Translations under genes and position numbers: made by a program
Notes under the pieces: generated by a model
Database searches by the model: none
The model's input: the letters and a program-made list of their open reading frames with translations, nothing else
What the model was told of the DNA's origin: nothing
DNA from: an uncultured Campylobacterales bacterium
Lineage (GTDB): Bacteria > Campylobacterota > Campylobacteria > Campylobacterales > Arcobacteraceae
Direction: 5' to 3'
DNA length: 64,000 nucleotides
NCBI GenBank assembly: GCA_947494995.1
Contig: CANLWY010000005.1
Coordinates: 62,001-126,000, forward strand
Part shown: one piece after another, positions 61,372 to 64,000 of the stretch
Position numbering within the stretch: position 1 is the stretch's first letter
How the letters are laid out: the number at the start of each line of letters is the position of its first letter

Positions 61372-61500
61372 ATGGAAAGACTATTGAAAATTATCATTGG
61401 TATTATGCTAATTATAAATATAGCCTTTGCAGGAGGTTTATATATTTATGCAAAGAATAGTGAAAATGTTATCTGGACACAAATAAAAAAATTAATTTAA
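61372..61500 (+). CDS. 42-aa membrane peptide, paralogue of 63207-63335
   Basis: The 42-aa product has one helix (LLKIIIGIMLIINIAFAGGLYIY read from residue 4) followed by AKNSENVIWTQIKKLI. It begins 9 nt after the preceding stop with AGGAAGATATT upstream. It matches the 42-aa peptide at 63207-63335 across its length (IIIG, IxN, FxxGxYxY, SEN, WxQIxxL). The pair is too short for usual gene calls. Function unknown; a role in regulating or anchoring envelope proteins is possible. Confidence 0.65.
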   Translation: MERLLKIIIGIMLIINIAFAGGLYIYAKNSENVIWTQIKKLI

Positions 61501-61510
61501 AGGGAAAAAA

Positions 61511-61963
61511 ATGATGAAAAAAAATAAAAATTTTACGCTTTTAACACTTATTCCAGTTACAATAGGAATAAGTACAATCTTTGCAAATGCTAAGCAACTA
61601 ACATTTAGTACAAAAATAGATAGCGTTTGTGGTATTGAAATTATTGATGATTCAGGTTCAATCGATTTTAATGATACAAATACAAATGATACAGCATCGT
61701 TTAAAATTAAAACAAATAGTAAACAAGGATTTTCAAAAATAAATTTTACAAATATAAATAAAAGTGACAATTTACAAAGTGAAAATGGAGAGTTTATAGT
61801 TAATGATTCAACCAGTATAAAATGGAATAACCCTCAAACAATAAATGTAGACCATGATGAAGAACAAACAGTAATAGCACGTATAAATAAAGACTCAAAT
61901 CAAATTATTTCAGGGGATGCAAGAGTAACAACAACACTTGAAATAGAATGCGTAGGTAATTAA
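61511..61963 (+). CDS. secreted two-cysteine beta protein, fimbrial-subunit-like (paralogue A)
   Basis: The 150-aa protein has a signal peptide ending near ANA, then C40 in DSVCGIEII and C147 in EIECVGN as the only two cysteines, so the mature chain could be closed by one disulfide. It shares SDNLQ, ARINKDSNQIISGDARV and LEIEC with the 148-aa protein at 62700-63146. The size, paired Cys and beta pattern are fimbrial-subunit-like, but no known pilin family is recognised. AAGGGAAAA precedes the ATG. Confidence 0.7.
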   Translation: MMKKNKNFTLLTLIPVTIGISTIFANAKQLTFSTKIDSVCGIEIIDDSGSIDFNDTNTNDTASFKIKTNSKQGFSKINFTNINKSDNLQSENGEFIVNDSTSIKWNNPQTINVDHDEEQTVIARINKDSNQIISGDARVTTTLEIECVGN

Positions 61964-61964
61964 G

Positions 61965-62336
61965 ATGAAAAAGACACTCCTATTTTTATCACTCTCGTTA
62001 ACTCTATTTGCACATTCTCAAGTACCTATAATTTATGGAGGAGAAAAAAATAAATTTGACTCTATAAGTTTAACTCAAACAAAACTTGTACCAATAAAAA
62101 TACAAAATTTAAATAACTATCCACAAAAGTATTTAATAAGTGTAAATAGTAAAAACATAGGAGAAACACCTTTCCTATCAAAAAATGAAATTAAAGAAAT
62201 TAAAGTTCCAGTTAAAATTAAAAAAGCAAATAAATTAGAAGTTCATAGAGTCTGTACAACTAGTATACCCAACAATAAAAAAGAGATGTTCAATACAAAG
62301 GTATGTACAAAAGCATTTTTGTATTGGAGTAAATAG
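61965..62336 (+). CDS. secreted beta protein, possible chaperone-like partner
   Basis: The 123-aa protein has signal MKKTLLFLSLSLTLFAHS and a beta-rich mature part (LVPIKIQNLNNYPQKYLISV, EIKEIKVPVKIKKANKLEV) with two cysteines (HRVCTTS, TKVCTKAF). It looks like a single immunoglobulin-like domain, as in half of a periplasmic pilus chaperone. That resemblance is only structural guesswork. It starts one base after paralogue A. Confidence 0.6.
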   Translation: MKKTLLFLSLSLTLFAHSQVPIIYGGEKNKFDSISLTQTKLVPIKIQNLNNYPQKYLISVNSKNIGETPFLSKNEIKEIKVPVKIKKANKLEVHRVCTTSIPNNKKEMFNTKVCTKAFLYWSK

Positions 62337-62338
62337 AT

Positions 62339-62710
62339 ATGAAAAGAAATATACTATTATTAATCAGTCCATTAGTACTATTTGCAAATACAAATAGAAT
62401 TACAACATCAGATGGTATCACATGTGAAAACATATCACAATCTCCATACGAACTTGAATCATATATCGAGTCATCAAAAGGGGATTTTGATGGGGATTAT
62501 GAAGATGGTTTTGATAATACAAAAAATAATCAAAATATTTTTGGAGTTAGATTTACCTATAAATTTGGTGAAAAAAAAGCTCTTGATTGCAGTAAACTAT
62601 ACAATCTTGAATTAAGAGAAAAAAAAGCAAAGGTTAAAGAGTTAGAACAAAAAATCAAAGCTCTTGAAATTTCAAATAAAATAGATTGGAACTATAAAGA
62701 TGAAAAATAA
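62339..62710 (+). CDS. secreted acidic protein with C-terminal coiled coil
   Basis: The 123-aa protein has signal MKRNILLLISPLVLFA, an acidic Gly-rich middle (GDFDGDYEDGFDNTKNN), a beta segment NIFGVRFTYKFG that resembles an outer-membrane-barrel strand, two cysteines (GITCENI, ALDCSKLY) and a C-terminal coiled coil (LREKKAKVKELEQKIKALEI). It starts 2 nt after the previous stop, with TTGGAG upstream, and overlaps the next gene by 11 nt. No family recognised. Confidence 0.65.
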   Translation: MKRNILLLISPLVLFANTNRITTSDGITCENISQSPYELESYIESSKGDFDGDYEDGFDNTKNNQNIFGVRFTYKFGEKKALDCSKLYNLELREKKAKVKELEQKIKALEISNKIDWNYKDEK

Positions 62711-63146
62711 ACTTCTAATTGTTTTATTTTTCCCTTTTCTAGTTTTTGCAAATGACTTTGGTTCTATGTCTTTAAAGTTTGAAGAAAAGATAAAGAAAAA
62801 ATGTGGAATAGCCTTTTATAATAGTTCAGGAATAGTATTTAAAAATGAAGAAGCAAAAAATGTCACAAGGTTTTATCTTTATAGTAATAACAAAAATGAA
62901 AATAATGTAGACTTAAAATTTTCAAAGGTCAGAAAATCAAACAATTTACAAAATATTCCAAACTCACAAATTTATCTAATCATTGATAGAAATGAAAAAG
63001 TCATACTTGCAGATGCTCTATCAAAAAATATCACTCTAATAAAAGGATTTCATTCAATTTATGTAAAAATTGAAAGAGAGAGAAATCACATTTTATCTGG
63101 ATATGCAAATTTAAAATTTAATATCGAAACTATCTGCAAAAATTAA
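62700..63146 (+). CDS. secreted two-cysteine beta protein (paralogue B)
   Basis: The 148-aa protein has a signal peptide (LLIVLFFPFLVFA), C35 in KKKCGIAFY and C146 in ETICKN as its only cysteines, and blocks matching paralogue A: KSNNLQ, a central strand pair, and ERERNHILSGYANLKFNIETIC. The duplicated subunit within one operon recalls major and minor fimbrial subunits. It ends the operon; a new CACACC motif follows 5 nt after its stop codon. Confidence 0.7.
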   Translation: MKNKLLIVLFFPFLVFANDFGSMSLKFEEKIKKKCGIAFYNSSGIVFKNEEAKNVTRFYLYSNNKNENNVDLKFSKVRKSNNLQNIPNSQIYLIIDRNEKVILADALSKNITLIKGFHSIYVKIERERNHILSGYANLKFNIETICKN

Positions 63147-63150
63147 TCAA

Positions 63151-63171
63151 CACACCAAAAAGAAACTTTTT
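63151..63171 (+). promoter_or_regulatory. CACACC regulatory motif, copy 3
   Basis: CACACCAAAAAGAAACT followed by TTTT differs at one base from copies 1 and 2. It lies 35 nt before the 42-aa peptide start codon at 63207, and TATAAT at 63182-63187 is a perfect -10 at offset 31 from the motif start. Confidence 0.75.
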
Positions 63172-63206
63172 TTAATAATAATATAATCATAAAAAAAGGA
63201 TACAAA

Positions 63207-63335
63207 ATGAAAACTATTTTAAATATAATTATAGGATTATTAGTAATTGCCAATCTATCTTTTGGTGTTGGTTTCTACAACTATTTAGTTAAAAGTGAAA
63301 ATAAAACATGGAATCAAATAAGAAACCTAAAATAA
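63207..63335 (+). CDS. 42-aa membrane peptide, paralogue of 61372-61500
   Basis: The 42-aa product (MKTILNIIIGLLVIANLSFG then VGFYNYLVKSENKTWNQIRNLK, shown in two parts) has one transmembrane helix and a basic C-terminal tail. AAAAAGGA lies 7 nt before the ATG. It stands alone behind its own CACACC motif and TATAAT, which supports it being a real, separately regulated gene. Confidence 0.68.
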   Translation: MKTILNIIIGLLVIANLSFGVGFYNYLVKSENKTWNQIRNLK

Positions 63336-63366
63336 AAAATGAGTTTCACAGAGTTTCCACATAATA

Positions 63367-63394
63367 TTTAGGTAGTATTAATTTAATACCTAAA
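63367..63394. promoter_or_regulatory. inverted repeat before the efflux adaptor gene
   Basis: TTTAGGTA (63367-63374) and TACCTAAA (63387-63394) are perfect 8-bp arms with an inner GTATTAA/TTAATAC pairing. It may be the terminator of the 42-aa gene, 31 nt upstream, or an operator of the RND operon, 72 nt downstream. No T-tract follows, which favours an operator. Confidence 0.4.
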
Positions 63395-63466
63395 GATAAA
63401 AATATTAGTTATAATAATATTAATACAAACTTGTTGTAATCAATAATTAAAAACAAAGGCCACAAA

Positions 63467-64000
63467 TTGAATATGAATAAAAAAATATTAACACCAATTT
63501 TTATAGCAACTTCTTTATTCTTTCTTACAGGATGTAATGATAAAAAAGAAGAGCAAAAAGTTGAAATAAAAAAAGAAAGCCCTAAAACTGAAGTACAAGT
63601 TCATACAATTAAAAAAGAAACATACCCTATTTGGGTGAACTTCTCTGGAAAAACAGAAGCAAAAAACAACGTTTTTGTTACAGCAAAAGTTGCAGGAGAG
63701 TTAAAAGAAGTATATTTTAAAGCAGGAGAACAAGTAAAAAAGGGTCAAAAACTTTTTAAAATAGATGATAGAGCATACCAAACTGTTTTATCTCAAAAGA
63801 AAGCCTCATTACAAAAAGATAGAGCAAGTCTAAACCTTGCAATTGCTAATGTAAAAAGATATAAGCCTTTAGTTGAAAAAGGTTTAGCTCCAAGAGAGAA
63901 GTTAGATGAATTAATTGCAAGCCAAAAACAGTTACAAGCAGTTGTAAATGCAGACTCTGCAACAATTAAAGAAGCACAAATTGATGTGGATGATACAGTT
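63467..64000 (+). CDS. RND efflux periplasmic adaptor lipoprotein (partial)
   Basis: The gene runs off the window end. It encodes a membrane-fusion (HlyD/AcrA) protein with lipobox FLTGC, the barrel-sandwich start (GKTEAKNNVFVTAKVAGELKEVYFKAGEQ in parts) with lipoyl-like VKKGQKLFKIDD, and the alpha-hairpin (KASLQKDRASLNLAIANVKRYKPLVEKGLAPREKLDE in parts). I prefer the TTG at 63467, 7 nt after AAAGG, over the ATG two codons later. The RND pump and channel genes are expected downstream. Confidence 0.9.
   Translation, partial: MNMNKKILTPIFIATSLFFLTGCNDKKEEQKVEIKKESPKTEVQVHTIKKETYPIWVNFSGKTEAKNNVFVTAKVAGELKEVYFKAGEQVKKGQKLFKIDDRAYQTVLSQKKASLQKDRASLNLAIANVKRYKPLVEKGLAPREKLDELIASQKQLQAVVNADSATIKEAQIDVDDTV

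Overview
The window is AT-rich (strongly A/T at third codon positions), densely packed and rich in short overlapping operons. It carries hallmark Campylobacterota genes: an oorDABC 2-oxoglutarate:acceptor oxidoreductase, a three-domain desulforubrerythrin, a histidine kinase with an ISHQWRQPLN-type H box, and -10 boxes followed by CGCGAA. It looks like chromosome of an Arcobacter-like member of the Campylobacterota; this is inferred from gene content, not from a marker gene. No tRNA, rRNA, CRISPR array or intact transposase was seen.

1-13.7 kb is core housekeeping: a hot-dog thioesterase, ybeY, a Na+/Ca2+ exchanger, a Fur-family regulator divergent from desulforubrerythrin, a secreted EEP nuclease coupled to murJ, an MsbA-like exporter, and a run pyrD - M16 peptidase - dapA - FabL-like enoyl reductase - pgsA - rseP closed by a strong terminator.

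13.7-30.5 kb is an accessory island. Its left edge holds REP-like palindromes and small gene remnants. It contains two giant Sec-exported YD/RHS proteins on the minus strand. The first (2245 aa lipoprotein) is built like a bacterial teneurin: PKD/Big2, transthyretin-like, NHL propeller, YD shell, with a very short tip and an overlapping Sel1-repeat gene. The second (about 2147 aa) is SpvB-VCBS-YD-RHS core, with a 250-residue tip followed after one base by two tiny membrane proteins that look like immunity candidates. Between them are five tandem genes for secreted, two-cysteine proteins of about 110 aa, plus a decayed sixth copy cut off by a REP-like repeat.

30.6-41.4 kb is a complete type II secretion operon in the order G-H-F-K-L-M-N-C-D-E-I-J plus an SH3-domain protein. 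It lies directly beside the Sec-exported RHS proteins and is a plausible export route for them.

41.8-58 kb returns to ordinary genes: a chemoreceptor, a YggS-type PLP protein, an unusual duplicated leucine-rich-type repeat protein, an AI-2E transporter, trpC, a TPR lipoprotein, a TrmN6-like methylase, oorDABC, an SMR exporter divergent from its MarR-type regulator with two near-identical palindromic operators, an HD hydrolase, a DnaQ-like exonuclease, trpF and rpe.

58.2-63.4 kb looks like one regulatory unit: an OmpR-type response regulator and 7TM histidine kinase followed by several small envelope proteins. Three transcription units there start about 35 nt downstream of a 21-bp motif (CACACCAAAAAGAAACT then WTTT), two copies of which are identical. 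The proteins include two paralogous 42-aa membrane peptides and two paralogous two-cysteine secreted proteins in a four-gene operon. This is the best candidate for an undescribed envelope or surface-fibre system. The window ends inside an RND efflux adaptor lipoprotein gene.
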